NCBI GenBank assembly: GCA_947247005.1
Contig: OX365955.1
Coordinates: 47,614,322-47,678,321, forward strand
Reading direction: 5' to 3'
Length of the DNA stretch: 64,000 bases
Source of the DNA: Spisula solida
Taxonomy: Eukaryota > Mollusca > Bivalvia > Venerida > Mactridae
Shown in pieces: positions 46,501 to 60,006 of this stretch. A program made the position numbers and the translations under genes. Positions within the stretch are counted from its first letter, which is position 1, and each line of letters starts with the position of its first letter. The notes beneath the pieces are model-generated. The model was given only the letters and a program-made list of their open reading frames with translations, was not told the origin of the DNA and did no database searches.

Positions 46501-49500
46501 CTGATCCAAATATTGCAAGTATTAAACGCCACTGCACATTGACATCACATTAACAATATGTTTATGACATTAATTAATGTTGTTACGTATGTAAAACTTT
46601 TATGATTTCGGATCAATATTATGATATATTGTCAGTCAAATGGAGACCATAAAATTGCCATGGTGATTAAATGAAAACTGAGACACGCAAAAAGTACAAT
46701 TTGTCATTAACCGCTCCCTCATGTCTGGTAATAATCGCATCTATAAAAACATTTCATCAGCAATATGTTGGAGACATTACAAACGCATGTGATGTTTCTA
46801 CGTATGTAAAACGTTCATCTACCCAAGCAATGATTACGGATCAATATTATAATATATTTACAGTGAAATTGAGACCAACTAATTGCCATGGTAAATAGAA
46901 GCCATCGGAGACACGGAAAGTCAATTCATCACTTGCTGATCCAAACATAGCCGGTATTAATCACAACTGCACATTAACAACATCACATTAGCAATATATT
47001 TGACTTTATTTGATGTTTTATGGATGTAAAACGTTTTTTTGGTTTGAAATAATGATTACGGATCAATATTATGATATATTTTCAGTCAAATTCAGACCAA
47101 CCAATGGCAATGGTGAATAGTTGCGAACTGACCCACATGTAGAGTCAATTCTTCACTTGCTAATCCAAATATTGCAGGTAATGATCGCAACTGCTCATTA
47201 ACATTATATTAGCAATATATGTGAGTCATTAGAAATGTTTTTGATGTTTCTACATATGTAAGACGTTTATTTACCCAACTATTGATTATGGATCAATACT
47301 ATGATATTTTGCAGTTAAATTGAGACTAACCATGGTGAATAGATGCGAACAAGACACACGGAATGTCGATTCTTCATTAGCTGATCCAAATATTGCAAGT
47401 ATTAAACGCCACTGCACATTGACATCACATTAGCAATATGTTTGTGACATTAATTAATGTTGTTACGTATGTAAAACTTTTATGATTTCGGATCAATATT
47501 ATGATATATTGTCAGTCAAATGGAGACCATAAAATTGCGATGGTGAATAAATGCAAACTGAGACACGCGAAAAGTACAATTCTTCATGTGCCGCTCCCTC
47601 ATGTCTGGTAATAATCGCACCAATAAAAACATTTCATCAGCAATATGTTCGCGACATTACAAACGCATTTCATGTTTCTACGTATGTAAAACGGTTATCT
47701 ACCCAAGCAATGATTACGGATCAATATTATAATATATTTTCAGTGAAATTGAGACCAACCAATTGCCATGGTGAATAGAAGCGATCGGAGAGACGGAAAC
47801 TCAATTCATCACTGGCTGATCCAAACATAGCCGGTATGAATCACAACTGCACATTAACAACATCACATTAGCAATATATTTGACTTTATTTGATGTTTTA
47901 TATATGTAAATCGTTTTTTTTGTTTGAACTAATGATTACGGATCAATATTATGATATATTTTCAGTCAAATTCAGACCAACCAATGGCAATGGTGAATAG
48001 TTGCGAACTGAACCACACGTAGAGTCAATTCTTCACTTGCTGATCCAAATATTGCAGGTAATGATCGCAACTGCTCATTAACATTATATGAGCAATATAT
48101 GTGCGTCATTAGAAATGTTTTGATGTTTCTACATATGTAAGACGTTTATTTACCTAACTATTGATTATGGATCAATACTGATATTTTTCATTCAAATTGA
48201 GACTAACCATGGTGAATAGATGCGAACAAGACACACGGAATGTCGATTCTTCACTTGCTGATCCAAATATTGCAAGTATTAAACGCCACTGCACAATGAC
48301 ATCACATTAACAATATGTTTATGACATTAATTAATGTTGTTACGTATGTAAAACTTTTATGATTTCGGATCAATATTATGATATATTGTCAGTCAAATGG
48401 AGACAATAAAATTGCTATGGTGATTAAATGAAAACTGAGACACGCAAAAAGTACAATTTGTCATTAACCGCTCCCTCATGTCTGGTAATAATCGCATCTA
48501 TAAAAACATTTCATCAGCAATATGTTGGAGACATTACAAACGCATGTGATGTTTCTACGTATGTAAAACGTTCATCTACCCAAGCAATGATTACGGATCA
48601 ATATTATAATATATTTACAGTGAAATTGAGACCAACTAATTGCCATGGTGAATAGAAGCGATCGGAGACACGGAAAGTCAATTCATCACTTGCTGATCCA
48701 AACATAGCCGGTATTAATCACAACTGCACATTAACAACATCACATTAGCAATATATTTGACTTTATTTGATGTTTTATGGATGTAAAACGTTTTTTTGGT
48801 TTGAAATAATGATTACGGATCAATATTATGATATATTTTCAGTCAAATTCAGACCAACCAATGGCAATGGTGAATAGTTGCGAACTGACCCACATGTAGA
48901 GTCAATTCTTCACTTGCTAATCCAAATATTGCAGGTAATGATCGCAACTGCTCATTAACATTATATTAGCAATATATGTGAGTCATTAGAAATGTTTTTG
49001 ATGTTTCGACATATGTAAGACGTTTATTTACCCAACTATTGATTATGGATCAATACTATGATATTTTTCAGTTAAATTGAAACTAACCATGGTGAATAGA
49101 TGCGAACAAGACACACGGAATGTCGATTCTTCATTAGCTGATCCAAATATTGCAAGTATTAAACGCCACTGCACATTGACATCACATTTGCAATATGTTT
49201 GTGACATTAATTAATGTTGTTACGTATGTAAAACTTTTATGATTTCGGATCAATATTATGATATATTGTCAGTCAAATGGAGACCATAAAATTGCCATGG
49301 TGATTAAATGAAAACTGAGACACGCAAAAAGTACAATTTGTCATTAACCGCTCCCTCATGTCTGGTAATAATCGCATCTATAAAAACATTTCATCAGCAA
49401 TATGTTGGAGACATTACAAACGCATGTGATGTTTCTACGTATGTAAAACGTTCATCTACCCAAGCAATGATTACGGATCAATATTATAATATATTTACAG

Positions 49501-52500
49501 TGAAATTGAGACCAACTAATTGCCATGGTGAATAGAAGCCATCGGAGACACGGAAAGTCAATTCATCACTTGCTGATCCAAACATAGCCGGTATTAATCA
49601 CAACTGCACATTAACAACATCACATTAGCAATATATTTGACTTTATTTGATGTTTTATGGATGTAAAACGTTTTTTTGGTTTGAAATAATGATTACGGAT
49701 CAATATTATGATATATTTTCAGTCAAATTCAGACCAACCAATGGCAATGGTGAATAGTTGCGAACTGACCCACATGTAGAGTCAATTCTTCACTTGCTAA
49801 TCCAAATATTGCAGGTAATGATCGCAACTGCTCATTAACATTATATTAGCAATATATGTGAGTCATTAGAAATGTTTTTGATGTTTCTACATATGTAAGA
49901 CGTTTATTTACCCAACTATTGATTATGGATCAATACTATGATATTTTGCAGTTAAATTGAGACTAACCATGGTGAATAGATGCGAACAAGACACACGGAA
50001 TGTCGATTCTTCATTAGCTGATCCAAATATTGCAAGTATTAAACGCCACTGCACATTGACATCACATTAGCAATATGTTTGTGACATTAATTAATGTTGT
50101 TACGTATGTAAAACTTTTATGATTTCGGATCAATATTATGATATATTGTCAGTCAAATGGAGACCATAAAATTGCGATGTTGAATAAATGCAAACTGAGA
50201 CACGCGAAAAGTACAATTCTTCATGTGCCGCTCCCTCATGTCTGGTAATAATCGCACCAATAAAAACATTTCATCAGCAATATGTTCGCGACATTACAAA
50301 CGCATTTCATGTTTCTACGTATGTAAAACGGTTATCTACCCAAGCAATGATTACGGATCAATATTATAATATATTTTCAGTGAAATTGAGACCAACCAAT
50401 TGCCATGGTGAATAGAAGCGATCGGAGAGACGGAAACTCAATTCATCACTGGCTGATCCAAACATAGCCGGTATGAATCACAACTGCACATTAACAACAT
50501 CACATTAGCAATATATTTGACATTATTTGATGTTTTATATATGTAAATCGTTTTTTTTGTTTGAACTAATGATTACGGATCAATATTATGATATATTTTC
50601 AGTCAAATTCAGACCAACCAATGGCAATGGTGAATAGTTGCGAACTGAACCACACGTAGAGTCAATTCTTCACTTGCTGATCCAAATATTGCAGGTAATG
50701 ATCGCAACTGCTCATTAACATTATATGAGCAATATATGTGCGTCATTAGAAATGTTTTGATGTTTCTACATATGTAAGACGTTTATTTACCTAACTATTG
50801 ATTATGGATCAATACTGATATTTTTCATTCAAATTGAGACTAACCATGGTGAATAGATGCGAACAAGACACACGGAATGTCGATTCTTCACTTGCTGATC
50901 CAAATATTGCAAGTATTAAACGCCACTGCACAATGACATCACATTAACAATATGTTTATGACATTAATTAATGTTGTTACGTATGTAAAACTTTTATGAT
51001 TTCGGATCAATATTATGATATATTGTCAGTCAAATGGAGACAATAAAATTGCTATGGTGATTAAATGAAAACTGAGACACGCAAAAAGTACAATTTGTCA
51101 TTAACCGCTCCCTCATGTCTGGTAATAATCGCATCTATAAAAACATTTCATCAGCAATATGTTGGAGACATTACAAACGCATGTGATGTTTCTACGTATG
51201 TAAAACGTTCATCTACCCAAGCAATGATTACGGATCAATATTATAATATATTTACAGTGAAATTGAGACCAACTAATTGCCATGGTGAATAGAAGCGATC
51301 GGAGACACGGAAAGTCAATTCATCACTTGCTGATCCAAACATAGCCGGTATTAATCACAACTGCACATTAACAACATCACATTAGCAATATATTTGACTT
51401 TATTTGATGTTTTATGGATGTAAAACGTTTTTTTGGTTTGAAATAATGATTACGGATCAATATTATGATATATTTTCAGTCAAATTCAGACCAACCAATG
51501 GCAATGGTGAATAGTTGCGAACTGACCCACATGTAGAGTCAATTCTTCACTTGCTAATCCAAATATTGCAGGTAATGATCGCAACTGCTCATTAACATTA
51601 TATTAGCAATATATGTGAGTCATTAGAAATGTTTTTGATGTTTCGACATATGTAAGACGTTTATTTACCCAACTATTGATTATGGATCAATACTATGATA
51701 TTTTTCAGTTAAATTGAGACTAACCATGGTGAATAGATGCGAACAAGACACACGGAATGTCGATTCTTCATTAGCTGATCCAAATATTGCAAGTATTAAA
51801 CGCCACTGCACATTGACATCACATTTGCAATATGTTTGTGACATTAATTAATGTTGTTACGTATGTAAAACTTTTATGATTTCGGATCAATATTATGATA
51901 TATTGTCAGTCAAATGGAGACCATAAAATTGCGATGGTGAATAAATGCAAACTGAGACACGCAAAAAGTACAATTCTTCATGTGCCGCTCCCTCATGTCT
52001 GGTAATAATCGCACCTATAAAAACATTTCATCAGCAATATGTTCGCGACATTACAAACGCATTTCATATTTCTACGTATGTAAAACGGTTATCTACCCAA
52101 GCAATGATTACGGATCAATATTATAATATATTTTCAGTGAAATTGAGACCAACCAATTGCCATGGTGAATAGAAGCGATCGGAGAGACGGAAACTCAATT
52201 CATCACTTGCTGATCCAAACATAGCCGGTATGAATCACAACTGCACATTAACAACATCACATTAGCAATATATTTGACTTTATTTGATGTTTTATATATG
52301 TAAAACGTTTTTTTTGTTTGAACTAATGATTACGGATCAATATTATGATATATTTTCAGTCAAATTCAGACCAACCAATGGCAATGGTGAATAGTTGCGA
52401 ACTGAACCACACGTAGAGTCAATTCTTCACTTGCTGATCCAAATATTGCAGGTAATGATCGCAACTGCTCATTAACATTATATTAGCAATATATGTGCGT

Positions 52501-54893
52501 CATTAGAAATGTGTTGATGTTTCTACATATGTAAGACGTTTATTTACCTAACTATTGATTATGGATCAATACTGATATTTTTCATTCAAATTGAGACTAA
52601 CCATGGTGAATAGATGCGAACAAGACACACGGAATGTCGATTCTTCACTTGCTGATCCAAATATTGCAAGTATTAAACGCCACTGCACATTGACATCACA
52701 TTAACAATATGTTTATGACATTAATTAATGTTGTTACGTATGTAAAACTTTTATGATTTCGGATCAATATTATGATATATTGTCAGTCAAATGGAGACCA
52801 TAAAATTGCCATGGTGATTAAATGAAAACTGAGACACGCAAAAAGTACAATTTGTCATTAACCGCTCCCTCATGTCTGGTAATAATCGCATCTATAAAAA
52901 CATTTCATCAGCAGTATGTTGGAGACATTACAAACGCATGTGATGTTTCTACGTATGTAAAACGTTCATCTACCCAAGCAATGATTACGGATCAATATTA
53001 TAATATATTTACAGTGAAATTGAGACCAACTAATTGCCATGGTGAATAGAAGCGATCGGAGACACGGAAAGTCAATTCATCACTTGCTGATCCAAACATA
53101 GCCGGTATTAATCACAACTGCACATTAACAACATCACATTAGCAATATATTTGACTTTATTTGATGTTTTATGGATGTAAAACGTTTTTTTGGTTTAAAA
53201 TAATGATTACGGATCAATATTATGATATATTTTCAGTCAAATTCAGACCAACCAATGGCAATGGTGAATAGTTGCGAACTGACCCACATGTAGAGTCAAT
53301 TCTTCACTTGCTAATCCAAATATTGCAGGTAATGATCGCAACTGCTCATTAACATTATATTAGCAATATATGTGAGTCATTAGAAATGTTTTTGATGTTT
53401 CGACATATGTAAGACGTTTATTTACCCAACTATTGATTATGGATCAATACTATGATATTTTTCAGTTAAATTGAGACTAACCATGGTGAATAGATGCGAA
53501 CAAGACACACGGAATGTCGATTCTTCATTAGATGATCCAAATATTGCAAGTATTAAACGCCACTGCACATTGACATCACATTTGCAATATGTTTGTGACA
53601 TTAATTAATGTTGTTACGTATGTAAAACTTTTATGATTTCGGATCAATATTATGATATATTGTCAGTCAAATGGAGACCATAAAATTGCGATGGTGAATA
53701 AATGCAAACTGAGACACGCGAAAAGTACAATTCTTCATGTGCCGCTCCCTCATGTCTGGTAATAATCGCACCTATAAAAACATTTCATCAGCAATATGTT
53801 CGCGACATTACAAACGCATTTCATGTTTCTACGTATGTAAAACGGTTATCTACCCAAGCAATGATTACGGATCAATATTATAATATATTTTCAGTGAAAT
53901 TGAGACCAACCAATTGCCATGGTGAATAGAAGCGATCGGAGAGACGGAAACTCAATTCATCACTTGCTGATCCAAACATAGCCGGTATGAATCACAACTG
54001 CACATTAACAACATCACATTAGCAATATATTTGACTTTATTTGATGTTTTATATATGTAAAACGTTTTTTTTGTTTGAACTAATGATTACGGATCAATAT
54101 TATGATATATTTTCAGTCAAATTCAGACCAACCAATGGCAATGGTGAATAGTTGCGAACTGAACCACACGTAGAGTCAATTCTTCACTTGCTGATCCAAA
54201 TATTGCAGGTAATGATCGCAACTGCTCATTAACATTATATTAGCAATATATGTGCGTCATTAGAAATGTTTTTGATGTAAGACGTTTATTTACCTAACTA
54301 TTGATTATGGATCAATACTATGATATTTTTCAGTCAAATTATGACTAACCATGGTGAATAGATGCGAACAAGACACACGGAATGTCGATTCTTCACTTGC
54401 TGATCCAAATATTGCAAGTATTAAACGCCACTGCACATTGACATCACATTAACAATATGTTTATGACATTAATTAATGTTGTTACGTATGTAAAACTTTT
54501 ATGATTTCGGATCAATATTGTGATAAATGGTCAGTCAAGTTGAGACCATAAAATTGCCATGGTGAATAAATGCAAACTGAGACACGCGAAAAGTACAATT
54601 CTTCAATTGCCGCTTCCTCGTGTCTGGTAATAATCGCATCTATAAAACATTTCATCAGCAATATGTTTGAGACATTACAAACGCATGTGATGTTTCTACG
54701 TATGTAAAACGTTCATCTACCCAAGCAATGATTACATATCAATATGATAATATATTTTAAGTGAAATTGAGACCAACCAATTGCCATGGTGAATAGAAGC
54801 GATCGGAGACACGGAAAGTCAATTCATCACTTGCTGATCCAAACATTGTCGGTATTAATCACAACTGCACATTAACAACATCACATTAGCAAT
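43531..54893. repeat. Satellite block: ~220-bp monomer, ~880-bp tetramer, ~1757-bp A/B dimer
   Basis: The element GGATCAATA recurs about every 200-231 bp, each followed by CAGT[CT]AAATT.AGAC and ATGGTGAATA. Four diverged monomers make one 877-880-bp tetramer. Tetramer anchors lie at 44037, 44914, 45794, 46671, 47551, 48428, 49308, 50188, 51065, 51945, 52822 and 53702. Two tetramer types alternate (A: CAAACTGAGACACGCGAAAA; B: AAAACTGAGACACGCAAAAA) in the order ABABABBABABA. Central copies are nearly identical and edge copies more diverged. The recurring 75-codon frame is not supported as coding: it is embedded in one monomer of a satellite. Confidence 0.96.
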
Positions 54894-54895
54894 GT

Positions 54896-55582
54896 CCGGT
54901 TGTCCTCTTACTATTTCGTCCCCGCGATTCGCATCCTACCGGGTTCGTTCATGAGTCTATGTACAGCTGTGGAGTTATGGATGTAATGTTCTGTCCCCTG
55001 AGGTCATTTAATGTAGTTTTAAGTCCCCTACCGGTTTTTGACCGGAGGGGACTATTGGTTTGCCATCTGTCCGTCAGTTTTGGTTCTGACGGAAATTGTG
55101 GTTGATATGGCAACAGACACATTGACACTAGCGTTAAACCGGTAGGGGACTTCTGTATTGCGTGCAATTCTTAATGACTTGTTCAGTACGTCATATCTCG
55201 ATTTGTTCAATTACGTCATTTTACTTAATGAAACTGGATCACTCTTTTTAAGGTTTTCAGTTTTTTTGTTGCTGAAATCGGGCCTTTCAACGTTTTAACA
55301 CTGTTACTTAACTTTTGAAACTGAAGGCTGCTAAAACTATGTAGTTCAGCAGTTTTACTGTTGTTACTAGGTCATTCAGCGTAGGCATTCCGCCTTTTGG
55401 TTGTTGTATCTTTTCTACTGGGTCATTCAGCTAGCTATTTAATATACTTTTCGACAGCTTGGACTTGGGCGGATCTGCGCTTGTTTAGTTGGGCATTGTG
55501 CTTTGTGTGTTTTTAATGTTTTCTGTGCTCGGCTGGTTAAGTTGAGTGCTGCCTTCCCTGTCTGACTTAATATACTCTTTTT
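54896..55582 (+). repeat. Left pseudo-LTR of the Naiad-like element
   Basis: Direct repeat of 60007-60681, starting CCGGTTGTCCTCTTACTATT and ending TTAATATACTCTTTTT. It contains nested inverted repeats: AAGTCCCCTACCGGTTT (55021-55037) with 55136-55152; TTGCCAT (55060-55066) with ATGGCAA (55107-55113); CCGTCAG (55071-55077) with CTGACGG (55086-55092). Confidence 0.9.
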
Positions 55583-55984
55583 GCATGCACAATAGTGTTG
55601 TCTGTGCAGTGTGGCGGCCGTAAAACGTCTCCCCGTACTTGCAATCAATACTGTTATTTTTCATCCTACAGGGATAGTATGACGCTCACTTGTTTAGTCT
55701 TGCTTTATGTTGTATGTTATTATACCGAGTTGAAGGTTTTGTGTTCACCGACATTTAGGCGCATTTTATAATAGTATCTGTAACTTTACTCTTTTTCTAG
55801 TTTAGACTGGGCGTCGAAATGTTGGCCCTCTTATAACCTGTTCATTTGTTATTCGATTTGAACTGTACGACGTTTTGTACTTGTTGCATTACTATCTATG
55901 CACTGTCCATAACTTTTCTAATAATTGTATCGGTCTTAATGTCGCTTTTCTCTGAATGGTATCTACAATTTCTATAAAATTAAT

Positions 55985-58900
55985 ATGGCTAGAATACTAT
56001 CAGAAAAGACAAATACTCCCCTACCGGGATCTCACTTTGCGTTTTCTTTTAGTAATATTCCCGTAAGTATGCCTTACGCCACTTGGTTCCCCTGTTTTAA
56101 AGAAATATCATGTTCCATCTTCTTATAGAGGTGTGTTACCTAAAACAAGGCACAAAGTGTTTTCTCGTATTTCTAAGTGCTTTGTAAATAGGTGCAGCTG
56201 CTGCAAACAAATTTCGTGCAGGTCCACTATAAAATCTAATGTCAATGGACGTACATTTAGTGTATGTCTTCCACACAATATTGACTGACGTTCTAATAAT
56301 TTAGTGTATGTCCTTACATGAAATTCGCCTGGGTGTAATATGCAGTATGTCGGGCAAACTGGTAGATCACTTAAAATCCGATTCCGAGAACACAAATATA
56401 ACTCTAGTAACAATAAAAGGGCACGAAATTTCATTTACCAACATTTTTGTAAAAATGGTCATAGTTTCAATAATGCCTCCGTACAACCAGTAGAAGGTAT
56501 ACAGTATGACGATAAGGCCACTAAAAGTTATAAAATTAAAGCCAGACAACTTGCTGAACTAAAATGGATAAAAAAATTACAGACACCTTTTCCCCTTGGC
56601 TTAAATGATAATATCTACCAGGAAGGCAATATTTCTAAAGATCCTAGTATTGATATTTTTTCTATTTGTTCTATAAGGAAAAGGAAATCTAGATCTCATG
56701 GTAGGAGGCGTAATGGTAATATCAAACGTAAATCACGCTTAGTGTTGACTGTTGGTTATCTAGATATTATTCACAAGCAATCTGGTAAACATTCTATGTT
56801 GTTTTGTCTTGGAACAATGCCTTTATCGTCCCTTGTTACCATTGACAATGAAGCAGATTCTATTTTTATTCAATCTAATCCTTTATATAATACTGCCTCA
56901 TTGATCCAAAGTTATACACAACATGTTTTAAGACCTCATATAGAAAAAGAAGCTGATCTTAAACGACATTTCTTGAAGCTCTTGTATGTTAATAAAGGGA
57001 TAGATTTTGTGGATGTACAAAGCATCTTAAGATATCATAGTGTTATTGATTATGTTCCCAAATATTTCAAAAACTCTGAATGTCCTATTATTTGTTACAA
57101 ATATAAAAAACCTATCAGAAGTGTTATTTTCAAATATAATCAAATTGTATCAGATCTTGATATAATAAGCAACACCCCTACTAGTTGTAATTGTGTATCT
57201 TCTAAATTTTGTTATACTCCAGCCGGTCACATCATCACTGGGGACTTCAGTATTTTGAATAAAAACATTCGTAAGTTGTTTTCAAAAGGGCCTAAATATA
57301 GATTTCCCTCTAAAATTGATTTTAACCGATGTAGAACAGAAATAGCTAATTCTATCGAAGAGTTTTGTTTAAAGTGGAGCCGTAGAGAGAAAGCGGATCC
57401 TAGCTCATTATCATCTTGGAAACGAGCTTTCTTAAATATAATGGAAAAACGTATTCAATTCTACCAGTCTAATCCTACACTTTTACCCCCTAAGCCTAGA
57501 TCTTCTTTTCGCCAGTTAAAATTAGACATACAAACTTTTCATAATAATTTCGTTTTGGTTCCTGCTGATAAGGCTTCTAATAATGCCATTATCATTTGAC
57601 GATTACATTATGTTAATGTATCATCTAATGAACTTTCCTCTACCAATGCTTTTACGCCAACACTGTTTTCTGAGAGCGACATTGTGGATCTTCATAAAAC
57701 TAGCTGCGAAACACTTAAAACTAGTATATGCGAAGGCCAACACAAACTACCAACTATGTATTGGATTCCCAAACTGCATAAGACCCCTTAAAAAGCCCGT
57801 TTCATTTCTAATTCTAGTGCTTGCACAACTACCAATGTGTCTAAATTTCTAACTTCATGTTTAACTGCTATAAAAGTTCATGTCCAACGATACTGTGAAA
57901 AGACTTATTAATTTAATTTTGGTCTGTAAAAAATTCTTGACAAAATCCATAGAAAACAATATATTTCTTCTCTTAGTACTTACGATTTTTCAACATTATA
58001 TACCACACTGCCACATGCTCGTATCAAAGATAAGTTAATATCGCTGGTCGAGAAAACATTTGGTAGAGAGAAAACCATATTTCTGGCATGCAGCTATTCT
58101 AATGCATATTTTACTAACAACATATCAGATAAATTTACTATGTGGACCTGCAGAGAGGTCTGTGAAGCCCTTATTTTTCTTCTTGACAACATTTTTGTAA
58201 GGCTGGGCAATACCATTTATAGACAAATTATCGGTATTCCTATGGGAACTAATTGTGCACCTCTTGTCGCAGATCTTTTTTTATATTGTTATGAACGCGA
58301 TTTCATGTTAAAATTGTCTCCCGAACACCAATCTGAGGAAATTACAGCGTTCAATAATACGTCCCGATACCTTGATGACACTTTAAATATTGACAATCCT
58401 TACTTTTCTAATAAGATCGTAGAAATTTACCCAGCCGAATTAACACTAAATAAAGCTAATTCATCTGATACACGCGCATCATTCCTAGACCTTGACCTTG
58501 CTATAGAAGCAGGTCAAATTGTTAGTAAAATTTACGACAAGAGAGATGATTTTAACTTCGATATTGTAAATTACCCACACTTGGATGGAGATATTCCACG
58601 GTCAACTTGATATGGTGTTAACGCTTCTCAATTAATCCGTTTTGCTAGAGCTTGCTCTCGGGTGGAGGACTTTAATACTCGAAATCTTTGTATTACTAAT
58701 AAGTTACTGCAACAAGGCTATCGCTTCCATAAACTTCGTAAAACGTTTGCAAAATTCTGTAGGCGCAATTCAGATCTCATTTCTAAATATGGTACTAATT
58801 TAAAGACACTTCTGCGACAAGGTCTGTCTCAGCCTGAATTTTATGGCGATGTGCTTTACAAATTTCGAAGGATTCTGGGTCATAGCCACTTTCATGATGT

Positions 58901-59027
58901 GTTTCTCAAGATCATAAAACGTTTTCTGAGTAGAGGATATGACTCTTTAATTTTGCAACGGACTGCATGCTTAGCAGTGGGTCTATTTACAGCTCACCGC
59001 TATGCTTCTTATTTCATTGTGCGATGA
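55985..59027 (+). pseudogene. GIY-YIG endonuclease / reverse transcriptase of the Naiad-like element; frameshift, TAA stops, and four in-frame UGAs (possible Sec)
   Basis: Starts at ATG 55985 (MARILSEKTNTPLPGSHF). A +1 frameshift near 56085-56105 moves it to the frame held to 59027. In order: CSCCKQISC; endonuclease core LVYVLT...MQYVGQTGRSLK.RFREH; linker CxC motif SCNCVSS; VPADKAS; RT motifs DFSTLYTTL (A), GIPMGTNCAPLVADLF (B), SRYLDDTLNI (C) and SFLDLDLAI (D); C-terminal QGLSQPEFYGD and LGHSHFHD segments. In-frame TGA at 56286, 56319, 57597 and 58608. The first three fall where I recall cysteine in relatives; the fourth where Ser or Cys is usual. True damage: TAA at 57789 (expected Tyr in HKTPYKARF) and a short out-of-frame patch with TAA at 57909 and 57927. 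About 1,010 codons, normal for the family. Confidence 0.85.
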
Positions 59028-60006
59028 CCGGAAAATATACAGACTCTATGATATGCCTAACCTCAAGCCTTTGTGGACGGCTGGCATTGATGCCTGTCTG
59101 TTACATTGTCTTGTCGTACCCTTAAATGTTTTGCTCTCTTGTTGCTCTGACTTCTGATAGGTCATTGAGTACTTTCTGTGCTACTCGACGGTTGTATTTT
59201 ATATAATGTTTCATGTTTTACATTCTTTTATTACCGGTCACTGTGGCCTTTTTGTTAGGGGGCATTATATGGCGGGAAACATTTATTTACACTGTCCTGT
59301 TCTATAAGGTTGTCTATTGGGTAAGTGTGAGGTTTGGTGCACTGTAAAACGTTTAAGCCCCCGTGACAAGTGTCACTGTCCGTTCCAAGGCGGAAGCCCT
59401 TTAGTCAACCTTCCTCTGTGTATGTACTGTCCACTTTATAGTATAATTGGAAAAATACAAAAATATTTGGCCACTGTGCCTTTTGTTAAACTTTATTAAT
59501 TTTGTTTGTGTCATTCTGCAAATTCGTTGTCCAGCATAAGGCTGCTTCGTATCTTTCAAAATTGCATATACTCAGTGTCTGTTGTGGATTGTCCTTGTGG
59601 GTTATGTTTTGTCCGGTTGTTAATTTCTTACCAACTGGCTCTTGTTCCGTTTTAGTTTGACTGACTTAAGCAGCAGACTTTCGGGATTGGATGCCCGGTT
59701 TTGTATTACTTGTTCCTGTGCTAGTTTTTATGTATGTTCCGCGCCTTTTCGAGTGAAGTTTTATATTTTCTGTGCCTTTTTGTTCTCGCGTGTCCCGCGG
59801 TTTCTGTTGAAGTCGGTGCTACTTCCGGTAGTTTCGTATTTTGTTTAATTATTATAATATGGGTTTGTATCTGGATTTAAACGCCAATTCCGTTTACAAT
59901 CGAGTTTTTCATTTTTAAATAATCGATACTATGCCATAATTTCTCAGTATTTAATTTTTTGACCGGGGCCAAAAGGAGCTAGGAGTTAACTATTTATTCG
60001 TATTTG
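59028..60006 (+). other. 3' region of the Naiad-like element; possible SECIS location
   Basis: No coding sequence recognised. If the UGAs are read as selenocysteine, a SECIS element is expected here or in the pseudo-LTR. One weak candidate pairs ATGA (59048-59051) with TGAT (59088-59091) around ATGCC/GGCAT and AGCC/GGCT stems with a bulge. The stem is imperfect, so this is only a place to look. Confidence 0.25.

Noticed and set aside
44037..53929. Recurring 75-codon frame (MQTETREKYNSSC / MKTETRKKYNLSL) in each satellite tetramer
   Set aside because: It covers only part of one ~220-bp monomer, and the other three monomers of each tetramer lack an equivalent frame. There is no sign of splice sites, promoter or a known domain.
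56340..57599. A separate 419-residue gene starting at ATG 56340 and ending at the TGA 57599
   Set aside because: The same frame continues upstream through the endonuclease start and downstream through the RT; the ATG is internal to MQYVGQTG and the TGA sits at a conserved cysteine site.
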